The notes under the pieces are model-generated. The model searched no databases. It had not been told where the DNA came from and saw nothing but the letters and a program-made list of their open reading frames with translations. From Pseudomonadota bacterium (GTDB lineage Bacteria; Desulfobacterota; Desulfovibrionia; Desulfovibrionales; Desulfomicrobiaceae), in the NCBI GenBank assembly GCA_023393525.1, contig JAEWKZ010000125.1:1-61578 (forward strand): a stretch of DNA of 61,578 bases, written 5' to 3'. A program made the position numbers and the translations under genes. This document shows, piece by piece, positions 25,719 to 37,563 of the stretch (the stretch's first letter is position 1; every line of letters starts with the position of its first letter).

Positions 25719-26459
25719 ATGCCGCGCATTCGCCTGACCGTGGCCTACGTCGGCACCAATTACCAGGGCTGGCAGGTCCAGGGGCGGGGAGCCACCATTC
25801 AGGGCGCCATCGAAGACAGGCTGGGGCGCATCTGCGGCGAGCCGGTGCGGGTCCACGGTTCCGGGCGCACGGATTCGGGCGTGCATGCCCTGGCCCAGGT
25901 GGCCCACTTCGACGTGCCCGAGTCCAAGAGGCATATCCCCTGGAGGCAGGCCCTGAACGCCATGCTCCCGGACGACATCTCCATCCTCGAAGCGCGGGAA
26001 GCGCAGGACGACTTCCACGCGCGCTTTTCGGTCCGCTCCAAGCGCTACGCCTATACGCTCTGGACCGAGCCCGGGTTCACCCTGCCCCAGCGCGCGCCCT
26101 TTGTCTGGCCCGTGCGCGGGCTGGATTTCGAGACCATGGACCAGGCCGCGAAAGTCCTTGCCGGAACCCACGATTTCGCGGCCTTCCAGAACGCCGGCAC
26201 GGAGATGAAGGGCACCGTGCGCACCCTGGAGCCCATTGTCCGCGCTCCGGGAACCCATCCTGCGGAGTGGGTCTTCCGCTTTCAGGCTGATGGGTTCTTG
26301 AAACAGATGGTCCGCAACCTCATGGGCCTGCTGGTCGAAGTGGGACGAGGCGGGCTGGCTCCCGCCGACGTTGCTCCCATCCTCGAAGGATGCGATCGCC
26401 GCAAGGCACCGGCCACGGCCCCGGCGCGAGGGCTCACCCTGGAAGAAGTCATGTATTAA
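25719..26459 (+). CDS. truA: tRNA pseudouridine(38-40) synthase TruA
   Basis: TruA converts uridines 38-40 of tRNA anticodon stems to pseudouridine. The 246-residue product shows the usual LTVAYVGTNYQGWQVQ start and the catalytic GRTDSGVHALAQVAHF (active-site Asp near residue 51), then RSKRYAYTLW and the C-terminal GFLKQMVRNLMG. Length is normal for the family. The start is one base after the MotE-like stop, suggesting cotranscription. Confidence 0.95.
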   Translation: MPRIRLTVAYVGTNYQGWQVQGRGATIQGAIEDRLGRICGEPVRVHGSGRTDSGVHALAQVAHFDVPESKRHIPWRQALNAMLPDDISILEAREAQDDFHARFSVRSKRYAYTLWTEPGFTLPQRAPFVWPVRGLDFETMDQAAKVLAGTHDFAAFQNAGTEMKGTVRTLEPIVRAPGTHPAEWVFRFQADGFLKQMVRNLMGLLVEVGRGGLAPADVAPILEGCDRRKAPATAPARGLTLEEVMY

Positions 26460-26546
26460 TGTCTTCTGAAAACCAGCCGATCTATCAAGAATGTTCTTGC
26501 GAAACGTAACTGCTTCGATACCGTAAGCGCCAATGCAGAGGTTTTC

Positions 26547-27389
26547 ATGGCCTTAAGCGACCTGCAAAAACTGTTCGTCGTCTCCACCGCCACCCAGATG
26601 TGGCAGCAGGACCTGCTCATGAACGCCTACTTCCAGGGCTCCGCCGTGGGCGCGAACCTGCGCGAGATGGTGCTTGGCAGACAGCCGGTCAAACCCCTGA
26701 CCAACCCCTTCGACGAGGCCATCACCGGCAGGCTGCGCTCGGACAGCGCGGCCATCCGCCGGGCCGGGAAGAATGTGCAGGAAGCCTCCGCCATGGTCGG
26801 CATCGCGGCCGGCGCGGTAGGCACGATCAAGGGCGTCCTGGAGGAAATGCAGAGCCTGGCCCAGCAGATCAAGGACGGCGTCCTGACCTATTCCGCGGAT
26901 GTCGCGAATCAGTACAACTCCCTGCGCGACAGCATCGCGCCGATCATCGAGGGCACCTACCACAACGGCATCGCCGTGCTGGACAAATCCCAGTGGGGCA
27001 CGGACCAGATCAGCTCGGACGGCAAGGTGCACATCCAGTCGATTCCCTCGACGGCGGGAGGGGGCGGATTCGACGTTGTCTTTCAGGAAATGGATGAAGC
27101 CGGACTGGCCGCCCTCGATGGCGGCAACCTGGAAGACGACCCGGCAGGCAGCCTCCAAACCGAACTGGACAGCCTTTCAACCCATATCGGCGACATGGCC
27201 ACCCTGGAAGAAATCTACTCCCAGCGTGAAGACGGACTGACCTACCAGGCCACGGCCCTTGATTCCCAGGCCGACCTCCTGGACCAGGCCGTGGATGCCA
27301 GGCGGCAGACGCCGACCCTGTCCCTGGAGGAAATCCTGATCCGCCTGCTGATGCGCGACACGGGAACCCTGATGGATGAACTCAGCTGA
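26547..27389 (+). CDS. Flagellin-like helical protein of unknown function
   Basis: I do not assign this 280-residue protein to a named family. It is mostly helical and Ala/Gln-rich, and contains SLRDSIAPIIEGTYHNGIAVLD in the middle, loosely similar to the hairpin region of flagellins. The last third has a long helix with DSQADLLDQAVDARR. There is no signal peptide. It may be a secreted or flagellar-associated protein, in keeping with the neighbouring fliJ and MotE-like genes, but that is inference. The start follows GAGG. Confidence 0.55.
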   Translation: MALSDLQKLFVVSTATQMWQQDLLMNAYFQGSAVGANLREMVLGRQPVKPLTNPFDEAITGRLRSDSAAIRRAGKNVQEASAMVGIAAGAVGTIKGVLEEMQSLAQQIKDGVLTYSADVANQYNSLRDSIAPIIEGTYHNGIAVLDKSQWGTDQISSDGKVHIQSIPSTAGGGGFDVVFQEMDEAGLAALDGGNLEDDPAGSLQTELDSLSTHIGDMATLEEIYSQREDGLTYQATALDSQADLLDQAVDARRQTPTLSLEEILIRLLMRDTGTLMDELS

Positions 27390-27488
27390 CACTCGCACGC
27401 AAACCCTTCAATCCATTTTTCCCTTGCCTGCCCAGCCCGAACGGACCTAGAGTCTTTCCAAACCATGCCATCAACACCGGAGAAACCC

Positions 27489-28241
27489 ATGCCCGTCCGC
27501 ACCAAATCATCGCATCTGACGACCACCCTTGTCCTGGCCGCAGCCTTGCTGCTCATGTCCGCCACTGTCCGGGCGCAGAACAATCTGTTGCAGCAAGGTC
27601 TCGGGCTGCTGTCCTCGGGGGGCTCGCAAACCGGCTCACTGTCCCAAGGCGAAATGGGCGACGGGTTGAAGGAAGCCCTGCGCGTGGGCACCGAGAAGGT
27701 GGTCGCCAATCTGGGACAAACGGACGGCTTCTACACGGACAAGGCCATCCACATCCCCCTGCCGGGCCAGCTCGCCACCGTGCAGAAGGCGCTCAAAGCC
27801 GCCGGGTATTCGGGTCTGGTCGACGACCTGGAACTCAAGCTCAACCGGGCCGCCGAACAGGCCACGCCCAAGGCCAAGGCCCTTTTCGTGGACGCCATCT
27901 CGGCCATGACCATCGAGGATGCCCAGAAAATACTGAGCGGCCCCAATGACGCGGCCACCCAGTATTTCCGCAAGGCCATGGGCCCGGGCCTGGCCACGGA
28001 AATGCAGCCCATCGTCGATGCCACCCTGGCCGAGGCAGGAGCGGTGCAGGCCTACGACAACATGATGGGACAATACAAAGCCCTGCCCTTCATGCCCGAC
28101 GCCAAGGCCAACCTCACGGACTACGTGGTGGAAAAAGGCATGGACGGCATCTTCCACTACGTGGCCAAGGAAGAAGCGGCCATCCGCACCAACCCGGCCG
28201 CGAGAACCACGGACCTGCTGAAAAAAGTTTTCAGCAAATAG
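27489..28241 (+). CDS. Secreted DUF4197 protein
   Basis: The product is 250 residues, from the ATG at 27489 after GGAG. A signal peptide runs to about VRAQN. The mature part is DUF4197: LSQGEMGDGLKEALRVGTEK, GFYTDKAIHIPLPG, then MTIEDAQKILSGPNDAATQYF and a C-terminal DGIFHYVAKEEAAIRTNP. DUF4197 proteins are periplasmic and their function is unknown. The gene is followed by an inverted repeat and a convergent phosphohexomutase gene. Confidence 0.85.
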   Translation: MPVRTKSSHLTTTLVLAAALLLMSATVRAQNNLLQQGLGLLSSGGSQTGSLSQGEMGDGLKEALRVGTEKVVANLGQTDGFYTDKAIHIPLPGQLATVQKALKAAGYSGLVDDLELKLNRAAEQATPKAKALFVDAISAMTIEDAQKILSGPNDAATQYFRKAMGPGLATEMQPIVDATLAEAGAVQAYDNMMGQYKALPFMPDAKANLTDYVVEKGMDGIFHYVAKEEAAIRTNPAARTTDLLKKVFSK

Positions 28242-28251
28242 CACAAACCAC

Positions 28252-28279
28252 GAGGGCGAAGCCTCCCGGCCTCGCCCTC
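28252..28279. terminator. Inverted repeat between convergent genes
   Basis: GAGGGCGA (28252-28259) pairs with 28272-28279 across a GC-rich loop. It lies between convergent genes and may terminate both, though no T run is present. Confidence 0.4.
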
Positions 28280-28324
28280 ACCCATCCTGGACATCCCAAG
28301 AACCATCGCGTCCATTCAGTCCAC

Positions 28325-29677
28325 TCAGTCCATCCCGTCCACAACCGCCAGAATCTCCCGCGTCTTCTCCTCCATCAGCGCCCGGTCCCCGCGCGACTCG
28401 ACGTTGAGGCGCAGCACCGGCTCGGTGTTGGATGAGCGCAGGTTGAAGCGCCAGCGCTCGAATTCCAGGCTCAAACCGTCCGTCGTGTCGCGGGCCGCGG
28501 CGGCGTCCCCGAAGCGCGCCTCCACGGCGGCGATGGCCGATTTGGCGTCCTTGACCCGGCGATTGATCTCGCCGCTGGCCGGGTAGGCGGATTGGGCCTC
28601 GTCCACCAACTCGGCCAGGGATTTGCCCGTCAGGCAGATGAGCTCGGCCACCAGCAGCCAGGGGATCATGCCCGAATCGCAGTAGGCGAAATCCCGGAAA
28701 TAGTGGTGGGCGCTCATCTCGCCGCCGTAGACCGCGTCTTCCAGGCGCATGCGTTCCTTGATGAAGGCGTGCCCGGTCTTGGACATGATGGGCCGGCCCC
28801 CTGCCGCGCTCACGGCGGCGATGGTGTTCCAGGTCAGGCGCGGATCGTGGATGATGCCCGCCCCCGGAAACTTGCGCGCGAAGGCTTCGCCCAGAAGCCC
28901 GACCAGATAATAGCCCTCGATGAAGCGCCCGCTCCCGTCAAAGAAGAAGCAGCGGTCGAAGTCCCCGTCCCAGGCCAGCCCAAGGTCCGCCTTGTGTTCA
29001 AGCACCGCCCGGGAGGTCAGTTCCCGGTTTTCCGGCAGCAGAGGGTTGGGCACGCCGGCCGGAAAATTGCCGTCGGGCTCGTGCAGCAGTTTGTAAAATC
29101 TGAAAGGCAGCCTGTGTTCGAGCAGATCGACGATGACCCCGGCGCCGCCGTTGCCGCCATTGACCACGATGGACAGGGGCCGCAGCGCCTTGCGATCCAC
29201 ATAGGACAAAAGATGATCGATGTAGCGCGGGCGCATGTTCAGCTCGTGCAGCTGGCCGACCCGCTGCGCGGTCCTGAATTCCCCGGCCGCCGCCAGGTCG
29301 CGGATGGCGAAAAGGCCCGTGTCGCCACTGATGGGGCGGGACTCTTCGCGCACGAATTTCATCCCGTTGTAATCCTTGGGGTTGTGACTGGCTGTGACCA
29401 TGATTCCGCCGTCAAGCCCCTGGTCGGAAACGGCGAAATAGACTTCCTCGGTGCCGCATTCGCCCAGGGTGCAGACATCCACGCCGGAATCGCGCAGGCC
29501 GCGGATCACCGCGTCCGCCATGGCCGGGCTTGAAAGGCGGATGTCATGTCCGACCACCACGCGGTCGGGATTCAAGAACGCGGCGTAGGCGCGCCCGATG
29601 CGATAGGCCAGGGTCTCATCGAGTTCGTCCGGAACGCGACCGCGAATATCGTAGGCCTTGAAGCAGGAAAGATTCAT
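28325..29677 (-). CDS. Phosphomannomutase/phosphoglucomutase
   Basis: This 450-residue enzyme interconverts hexose 1- and 6-phosphates for polysaccharide or LPS precursors. All four family sites are visible: TASHNPKDYNG (phosphoserine near residue 97), DGDFDRCFF (Mg loop), GEMSAHHYF (sugar specificity) and RSSNTEPVLR (phosphate binding). The start follows AAGGAG. The His-His after GEMSA resembles ManB/AlgC-type dual enzymes. It stands alone, divergent from perR. Confidence 0.9.
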   Translation of the reverse strand: MNLSCFKAYDIRGRVPDELDETLAYRIGRAYAAFLNPDRVVVGHDIRLSSPAMADAVIRGLRDSGVDVCTLGECGTEEVYFAVSDQGLDGGIMVTASHNPKDYNGMKFVREESRPISGDTGLFAIRDLAAAGEFRTAQRVGQLHELNMRPRYIDHLLSYVDRKALRPLSIVVNGGNGGAGVIVDLLEHRLPFRFYKLLHEPDGNFPAGVPNPLLPENRELTSRAVLEHKADLGLAWDGDFDRCFFFDGSGRFIEGYYLVGLLGEAFARKFPGAGIIHDPRLTWNTIAAVSAAGGRPIMSKTGHAFIKERMRLEDAVYGGEMSAHHYFRDFAYCDSGMIPWLLVAELICLTGKSLAELVDEAQSAYPASGEINRRVKDAKSAIAAVEARFGDAAAARDTTDGLSLEFERWRFNLRSSNTEPVLRLNVESRGDRALMEEKTREILAVVDGMD

Positions 29678-29908
29678 GACACAGACTCCTTAACATGCTG
29701 ACAGACAAGGAAATGACGCGAGACAAAAAGCCGGACAGATGGCTACCAAGCCGGGGCCGACCGATGCAAGCAAAAAGACGGACCGGCTCTTGCCGACACC
29801 ACAGCTGGTTATGCCCTGCGGGCGCGCATGTCGACAGGGAGCTGCCTGGCAGAAATTCGTGCGACATATTTGGCTTCCATATTGACGCAAATAATAATTT
29901 TTACTAAA

Positions 29909-29923
29909 TGATAAGCATTCTCG
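29909..29923 (+). promoter_or_regulatory. Candidate Fur/PerR box upstream of perR
   Basis: TGATAAGCATTCTCG matches the 7-1-7 Fur/PerR consensus (TGATAAT-N-ATTATCA) at most positions and lies about 20 bases before the perR start. An AT-rich stretch just upstream (29890-29901) adds further half-site-like sequence. This would fit autoregulation of perR and possibly katA. Confidence 0.4.
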
Positions 29924-29943
29924 AAATCACCAGGACGGAATCC

Positions 29944-30396
29944 ATGACCCGACAGGAACAAACAGCCTCCGCTCGTCTTGAGCACATGCTCGGGAAACTC
30001 AAGGCCCTCAAGCTTCGGGTCACGCCGCAGCGTCTGGAGGTGCTCAGGATTCTGTCCGCGAGCACGGGACACCCTTGCGTGGAGGAAATCCACGCCCAGG
30101 TGCAGGCCGCGTTCCCGACCACGAGCCTGGCCACCACCTACAAGACCGTGGCTCTTTTGAAAGAGCTGGGCGAAGTCCTGGAGCTGGGATTTGCCGATGG
30201 CGGCAACCGCTACGACGGCAACAAGCCCTACCCCCACCCGCATGTCATCTGCACCCGCTGCCACGCCATCATGGATCCGGACCTGTCCATGCTGGGCGAC
30301 ATGACGGAGGAAGCGGCCCGGGAGACAGGCTTTCGCATCCTGACCCACCGTCTCGACTTCTTCGGCCTGTGCCCGAAATGCCAGGAGGAGCGATGA
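29944..30396 (+). CDS. perR: Fur-family regulator, PerR type
   Basis: The product is 150 residues from the ATG at 29944 (an upstream in-frame ATG lacks a good ribosome site). It has the winged-helix (VTPQRLEVLRIL, TSLATTYKTVALLKELG) and a metal site: CTRCHAIMD and a C-terminal CPKC, the two CxxC pairs that bind structural zinc. Its position 148 bases upstream of a catalase gene on the same strand supports a peroxide-sensing PerR role over iron uptake. Direct proof of PerR against Fur is lacking. Confidence 0.8.
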   Translation: MTRQEQTASARLEHMLGKLKALKLRVTPQRLEVLRILSASTGHPCVEEIHAQVQAAFPTTSLATTYKTVALLKELGEVLELGFADGGNRYDGNKPYPHPHVICTRCHAIMDPDLSMLGDMTEEAARETGFRILTHRLDFFGLCPKCQEER

Positions 30397-30544
30397 CGTT
30401 TTCCACGCCCGTTTCCAAAGAATTGTTCTTTGTCGGCATGTTTCCGTGCCGATTTTGCGATGCGCCGCGCGCTGCGTTGCCATTCACGGCCAATATGCTA
30501 TGTCCGAAACACCCTTCCACAGACACCATGAACAGGAGGATATC

Positions 30545-32005
30545 ATGAGCGACAAGAAGAAACTGACCACCAACGCCGGCGCTCCGGTGCCGGACAACCA
30601 GAACGTCATGACCGCCGGGCCGCGCGGCCCGCAGCTCTTGCAGGACGTCTGGTTCCTGGAGAAGCTGGCCCACTTCGATCGCGAGGTCATCCCGGAGCGG
30701 CGCATGCACGCCAAGGGCTCCGGCGCCTACGGCACCTTCACCGTGACCCACGACATCACCAAATACACCAAGGCCAAGATCTTCTCCGAAATCGGCAAGA
30801 AGACGGAGCTTTTCGCGCGCTTCTCCACCGTGGCCGGCGAGCGCGGCGCGGCCGACGCCGAACGCGACATCCGGGGATTCGCCGTCAAGTTCTACACCGA
30901 GGAAGGCAACTGGGACATGGTCGGCAACAACACGCCGGTCTTCTTCCTGCGCGATCCCCTGAAGTTCCCGGACCTCAACCACGCCGTCAAGCGCGACCCC
31001 CGCACCAACCTGCGCAGCGCCAAGAACAACTGGGACTTCTGGACCAACCTGCCCGAAGCCCTGCATCAGGTCACCGTGGTCATGAGCGACCGGGGCATCC
31101 CGGCCAGCTACCGGCACATGCACGGATTCGGCAGCCACACCTTCAGCTTCATCAGCCCCAAGAACGAGCGCTTCTGGTGCAAGTTCCACTTCCGCACCCA
31201 GCAGGGCATCAAGAACCTGACCGACGCCGAGGCCGAAGCCCTGGTCGGCAAGTGCCGCGAAAGTCACCAGCGCGACCTCTATGACAGTATCGAGAAAGGC
31301 GATTTCCCGCGCTGGACCATGTATGTGCAGGTCATGACCGAAGCCCAGGCCGCCAAGCTGCCCTACCATCCCTTCGACCTGACCAAGGTCTGGTATCACA
31401 AGGATGCGCCGCTGATCGAGGTGGGCGTGCTGGAACTGAACCGCAATCCCGAGAACTACTTCGCCGAGGTCGAGCAGGCCGCCTTCAACCCGGCCAATGT
31501 CGTGCCCGGCATCGGCTTCTCGCCCGACAAGATGCTCCAGGGCCGCCTCTTCTCCTACGGCGACGCGCAGCGCTACCGTCTGGGCGTCAACCACCATCTC
31601 ATCCCCGTCAACCAGGCCCGCTGCCCCTTCCACAGCTACCACCGCGACGGGGCCATGCGCGTCGACGGCAACCACGGCAGCACCCTGCACTACGAGCCCA
31701 ACAGCTACGGTGAATGGCAGCAGCAGCCCGACTACTCCGAACCGCCCCTGGCCCTGGACGGCGCGGCGGCCCACTGGAACGCCCGCGAGGACGACTCCGA
31801 CTACTTCACCCAGCCCGGCAAGCTCTTTCGTCTCATGAGCCCCGAGCAGCAGGAGGCGTTGTTCGGCAACACGGCCCGGGCCATGGGCGACGCGCCGGAC
31901 GAGATCAAGATCCGCCACATCGGCAACTGCCTGAAAGCCGACCCGGCCTATGGCGCAGGCGTGGCCAAGGCCCTGGGCATCGGATTGGACAGGGTACCGA
32001 AATAA
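30545..32005 (+). CDS. katA: Monofunctional haem catalase
   Basis: Catalase splits hydrogen peroxide. The 486-residue product starts at an ATG after GGAGGA. It has the active-site region RFSTVAGERGAADAERD, the distal NTPVFFLRDP, and the proximal haem ligand in RLFSYGDAQRYRLG. The length fits small-subunit catalases. An anaerobe carrying this next to perR probably uses it to survive brief oxygen exposure. A strong terminator follows. Confidence 0.95.
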   Translation: MSDKKKLTTNAGAPVPDNQNVMTAGPRGPQLLQDVWFLEKLAHFDREVIPERRMHAKGSGAYGTFTVTHDITKYTKAKIFSEIGKKTELFARFSTVAGERGAADAERDIRGFAVKFYTEEGNWDMVGNNTPVFFLRDPLKFPDLNHAVKRDPRTNLRSAKNNWDFWTNLPEALHQVTVVMSDRGIPASYRHMHGFGSHTFSFISPKNERFWCKFHFRTQQGIKNLTDAEAEALVGKCRESHQRDLYDSIEKGDFPRWTMYVQVMTEAQAAKLPYHPFDLTKVWYHKDAPLIEVGVLELNRNPENYFAEVEQAAFNPANVVPGIGFSPDKMLQGRLFSYGDAQRYRLGVNHHLIPVNQARCPFHSYHRDGAMRVDGNHGSTLHYEPNSYGEWQQQPDYSEPPLALDGAAAHWNAREDDSDYFTQPGKLFRLMSPEQQEALFGNTARAMGDAPDEIKIRHIGNCLKADPAYGAGVAKALGIGLDRVPK

Positions 32006-32023
32006 CCATCCAGTTGCGTACTG

Positions 32024-32053
32024 AAGCCGTCCTTCGTGGGCGGCTTTTTTTTT
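32024..32053 (+). terminator. Terminator after katA
   Basis: A GC-rich stem with a UUCG-type loop (AAGCCGTCC-TTCG-...GGCGGCTT) is followed by nine T residues, 20 bases past the katA stop. Confidence 0.9.
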
Positions 32054-32240
32054 CACCAGCCAAAGCCTTGCGCAATTTCCCCGGAAAGCGCCGCATGAAC
32101 TTCCTGATCTCCGGGCTTCGGGTGAACCGGCCCACAGGGACCAAGAGCATGACGCCGCCCAAAATAAGATTAGGCTTGTCAGAATTCCTGTTTCCGAATA
32201 ACGCAATCAGTATCCATTCCCATCAATACAGGAGACGCCC

Positions 32241-35054
<2,814 letters not shown>

Positions 35055-35174
35055 AGCAATCCGGGGTCATTGCTTAATACACGCAACAACCGTATTATCA
35101 CATCTGCGGTCCGGCCAATAACCGGGCCGCAGCGTGTCGAGTGATTTTTTCATGCACCTTTGGCGGAGGCTCTC

Positions 35175-35366
35175 ATGTTTGGAATAGGCGTTCAGGAACT
35201 GCTCATCATTCTGGCCATTGTCCTCGTTCTCTTCGGGGCGAAAAATCTTCCGCTGCTCGGCTCCAACCTGGGTCGGGCGATCTCGAACTTCAAAAAGGGC
35301 ATCAGCGAACAGGAAGTGATCGACGTCACGGCAGAAACAAAAGACGCAGACAAAAAAAGCTCGTAA
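35175..35366 (+). CDS. tatA: Twin-arginine translocase subunit TatA
   Basis: TatA forms the pore of the Tat export system. The 63-residue product starts at the ATG at 35175, after GGAGG. It has a short membrane helix (ELLIILAIVLVLFGA), the conserved FG turn (LFGAKNLPLLG), an amphipathic helix (SNLGRAISNFKKGI) and a charged tail. It stands alone, without tatB or tatC nearby. Confidence 0.85.
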   Translation: MFGIGVQELLIILAIVLVLFGAKNLPLLGSNLGRAISNFKKGISEQEVIDVTAETKDADKKSS

Positions 35367-35599
35367 TCCCGCCAAAACACCGCCTCCGGCCAATCCGCCC
35401 ATGCACGGGCATCCCCGTCAACCCGTTGGCTGGAGGGAATGCCCGCATTCAACCCCGTGCAAAACCCTGAGCATTTGAAAGACATTTGCCGCCGTGGCGT
35501 CGGTTTGCTAGGATCCGTCCAAATATCCGATGCGTCCCAAGCAGGCGCGGCCCCGGCTGCCTCCCATCCTGCCCATGCAACCGATCCCAAGGAGTAGTC

Positions 35600-36184
35600 A
35601 TGCGCGCTGTTCTTCTCTTTCTCTTCTCCCTCATGCTCACAGGCAACGCCCTGGCCATGGAGGCCTCGGACAACGCCGCATCCCATCCCCTGCCTGTCGG
35701 CAGCTCCATGCCGGACCTGCTGCTGCGCGGCGAACTGAGCGCCGAGCACCGGACGCATCTGGGATTCGCGGGTCCCGCGCCCCGTCATCTTTCCGAAATC
35801 AGCGCCAAGACCGTCATCCTCGTGGCCTTCAGCATGTACTGTCCGCATTGCCAACGCGAGGCCCCTGTCCTCAATGAACTGAACGCGCTCATCCAAAGCC
35901 GGGGACTGGCCGACGAGGTCAAGCTCATCGGCGTGGGTATCGGCAACTCGGACTTCGAGGTCCAGGTCTTCCGCGACAAGTACGCAACCACCTTCCCGCT
36001 CTTTTCGGACCCGGATTTCACGATCAACAAGGAAATCGGAGAAGTGGGCACCCCGTTCTTCTATGTCCTGGCCATGAACCCTGAAAAAAAGGAAATCCGT
36101 GTCGCCAAGACGCTGCTTGGGCGCATGGACACGGCGGAAACCTTTCTTAAAGAGGCGCTTCACGCCTGCGAAAAAGGAAAATAG
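35600..36184 (+). CDS. Exported TlpA-like thioredoxin
   Basis: The product is 194 residues from the ATG at 35600 after AAGGAG. A signal peptide ends near ALAME. The thioredoxin core has the redox motif CPHC in MYCPHCQREAPVLNEL, with VGTPFFYVLAM supplying the cis-proline. It probably handles disulfides in the periplasm. It is three bases from a peroxiredoxin-like gene and would form a pair with it. Confidence 0.8.
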   Translation: MRAVLLFLFSLMLTGNALAMEASDNAASHPLPVGSSMPDLLLRGELSAEHRTHLGFAGPAPRHLSEISAKTVILVAFSMYCPHCQREAPVLNELNALIQSRGLADEVKLIGVGIGNSDFEVQVFRDKYATTFPLFSDPDFTINKEIGEVGTPFFYVLAMNPEKKEIRVAKTLLGRMDTAETFLKEALHACEKGK

Positions 36185-36187
36185 CCC

Positions 36188-36787
36188 ATGACGCGACACC
36201 TGCTTGCCCACCTGATCCTTGCCGTTGCGCTGGCCCTTGCTCCATCCCTGGCTCTGGCCCAGGAGGCGGGCATACCCAGCGAACGAATTTTCGAGACAGG
36301 CCAGCTCAAACCGATCGACAGTGCGCTCAAGGTCAAAATAGGAGACCCGGCCCCGGATTTCTCCCTCCCGACCACCGACGGCGGCAGGGTGGCCCTGGCA
36401 GATTTTCTCGGCAAGCAGAACGTGGTCCTGTCCTTCGTGCCCGCGGCCTGGACCCCGGTCTGCTCCGGCCAGTGGCCCGGCTACAACATCGTGCAGGACA
36501 TGTTCACACAGGCCCAGACCGCGCTCATCGGCGTGAGCGTGGACAACGTGCCCACCCTCCATGCCTGGGTGCAGGAGATGGGCGGCGTGTGGTTCACCGT
36601 GGCCTCGGATTTCTTCCCCCACGGGAAGCTGGCCGATGCGCTTGGCATCCTGCGTTCCACCGGCGAGGCCGAGCGATCCCTCTTCCTCATCGATAAGCAG
36701 GGAATCATCCGCTACATCGACGTGCACGACATCAACTCGCGCCCGGACCTCGGTCCGCTCATAAAGGCCATGCAGGCGCTCAAGTAG
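36188..36787 (+). CDS. Exported peroxiredoxin-like protein (AhpC/TSA)
   Basis: A signal peptide to about LALAQ precedes a peroxiredoxin domain: GDPAPDFSLPTTDGG, then AAWTPVCSGQWPG with the peroxidatic Cys in the family's PxxxTxxC context. Length is 199 residues. No clear resolving Cys is seen after the active site, so it may be 1-Cys, with the upstream CPHC protein as reductant. The cotranscribed pair would reduce peroxides in the periplasm. Confidence 0.8.
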   Translation: MTRHLLAHLILAVALALAPSLALAQEAGIPSERIFETGQLKPIDSALKVKIGDPAPDFSLPTTDGGRVALADFLGKQNVVLSFVPAAWTPVCSGQWPGYNIVQDMFTQAQTALIGVSVDNVPTLHAWVQEMGGVWFTVASDFFPHGKLADALGILRSTGEAERSLFLIDKQGIIRYIDVHDINSRPDLGPLIKAMQALK

Positions 36788-36810
36788 GCCGTTTTCGCAT
36801 CAGGATGGAA

Positions 36811-36845
36811 AACGCCCCGGTCCTTGCGGCCTCGGGGCGTTTTTT
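36811..36845 (+). terminator. Terminator after the thiol pair
   Basis: AACGCCCCG (36811-36819) pairs with 36833-36841 and is followed by a T run, about 25 bases past the peroxiredoxin stop. Confidence 0.85.
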
Positions 36846-36927
36846 CTTGGCATATCGCGCAACGACTCTTAATGAAAAAGGACCGCATGCCGCTGGGCAT
36901 GCAAACCCGACAGCAAGGAGACGTCTG

Positions 36928-37440
36928 ATGGAACTCCTCGAAGCCATCCACACCCGCAGAAGCATCCGCAAGTATCTGAACAAGCCCGTGCCCGAAGAAA
37001 TGATCGAGACCATCCTGCGCGCCGCCATGGCCGCGCCTTCGGCAGGCAACCAGCAACCCTGGCATTTCGTCGTCATCACGGATCGCGCCAGACTCGACGC
37101 CATCCCGACCTTTCATCCCTACAGCAAGATGGTCATGCAGGCCCCCGCCGCCATCCTGGTCTGCGGCGATCCGGACGGCAAGAAGTGGCCCACCTTCTGG
37201 GATCAGGACACGAGCGCTGCCACCCAGAACATGCTCCTGGCAGCCCGCGACCTGGGCCTGGGCACGGTCTGGGTCGGCATCTACCCGGAAAAGGACCGCA
37301 TGGAAGGATTTCGCAAGCTCCTGGGCATTCCGGAAAACATCATCCCCTTCTCCCTCGTTCCCGTGGGCTGGCCGGAAGGGCAATTCGAGGCCGTCAACCG
37401 CTTCCGGCCGGAGCTCGTCCGTCGCGAAAGCTGGAGCTGA
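36928..37440 (+). CDS. Nitroreductase-family FMN oxidoreductase
   Basis: The 170-residue product begins at an ATG after AAGGAG with the family signature HTRRSIRKYLNKPVP, the FMN-binding Arg-Ser. AAPSAGNQQPWHFVVI and a later AARDLGLGTVWVGIYP complete the fold. These enzymes use NAD(P)H to reduce nitroaromatics, quinones or flavins. The real substrate is not predictable. It faces the FmdE gene. Confidence 0.9.
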   Translation: MELLEAIHTRRSIRKYLNKPVPEEMIETILRAAMAAPSAGNQQPWHFVVITDRARLDAIPTFHPYSKMVMQAPAAILVCGDPDGKKWPTFWDQDTSAATQNMLLAARDLGLGTVWVGIYPEKDRMEGFRKLLGIPENIIPFSLVPVGWPEGQFEAVNRFRPELVRRESWS

Positions 37441-37462
37441 CCCGCCGGAATCGCACAGAATC

Positions 37463-37491
37463 GGCCCGTGAACTCCATGAGGTCACGGGCC
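37463..37491. terminator. Inverted repeat between nitroreductase and FmdE genes
   Basis: GGCCCGTGA (37463-37471) pairs with 37483-37491 across an 11-base loop, between convergent genes. It may be a shared terminator, though it lacks a T run. Confidence 0.4.
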
Positions 37492-37563
37492 CGCCCCATC
37501 CCTCTGCCTCCGCAGACGCGCGGACAGAACGCATGCAAGCCGGAGAAATGCGGGATCGGGAAG

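Noticed and set aside
30269..32206. 645-codon minus-strand open frame
   Set aside because: It is antisense to katA, which is unambiguous.
35192..36727. 511-codon minus-strand open frame
   Set aside because: It runs antisense to tatA and the two thiol genes, which have strong families and ribosome sites. It is an artefact of high GC content.
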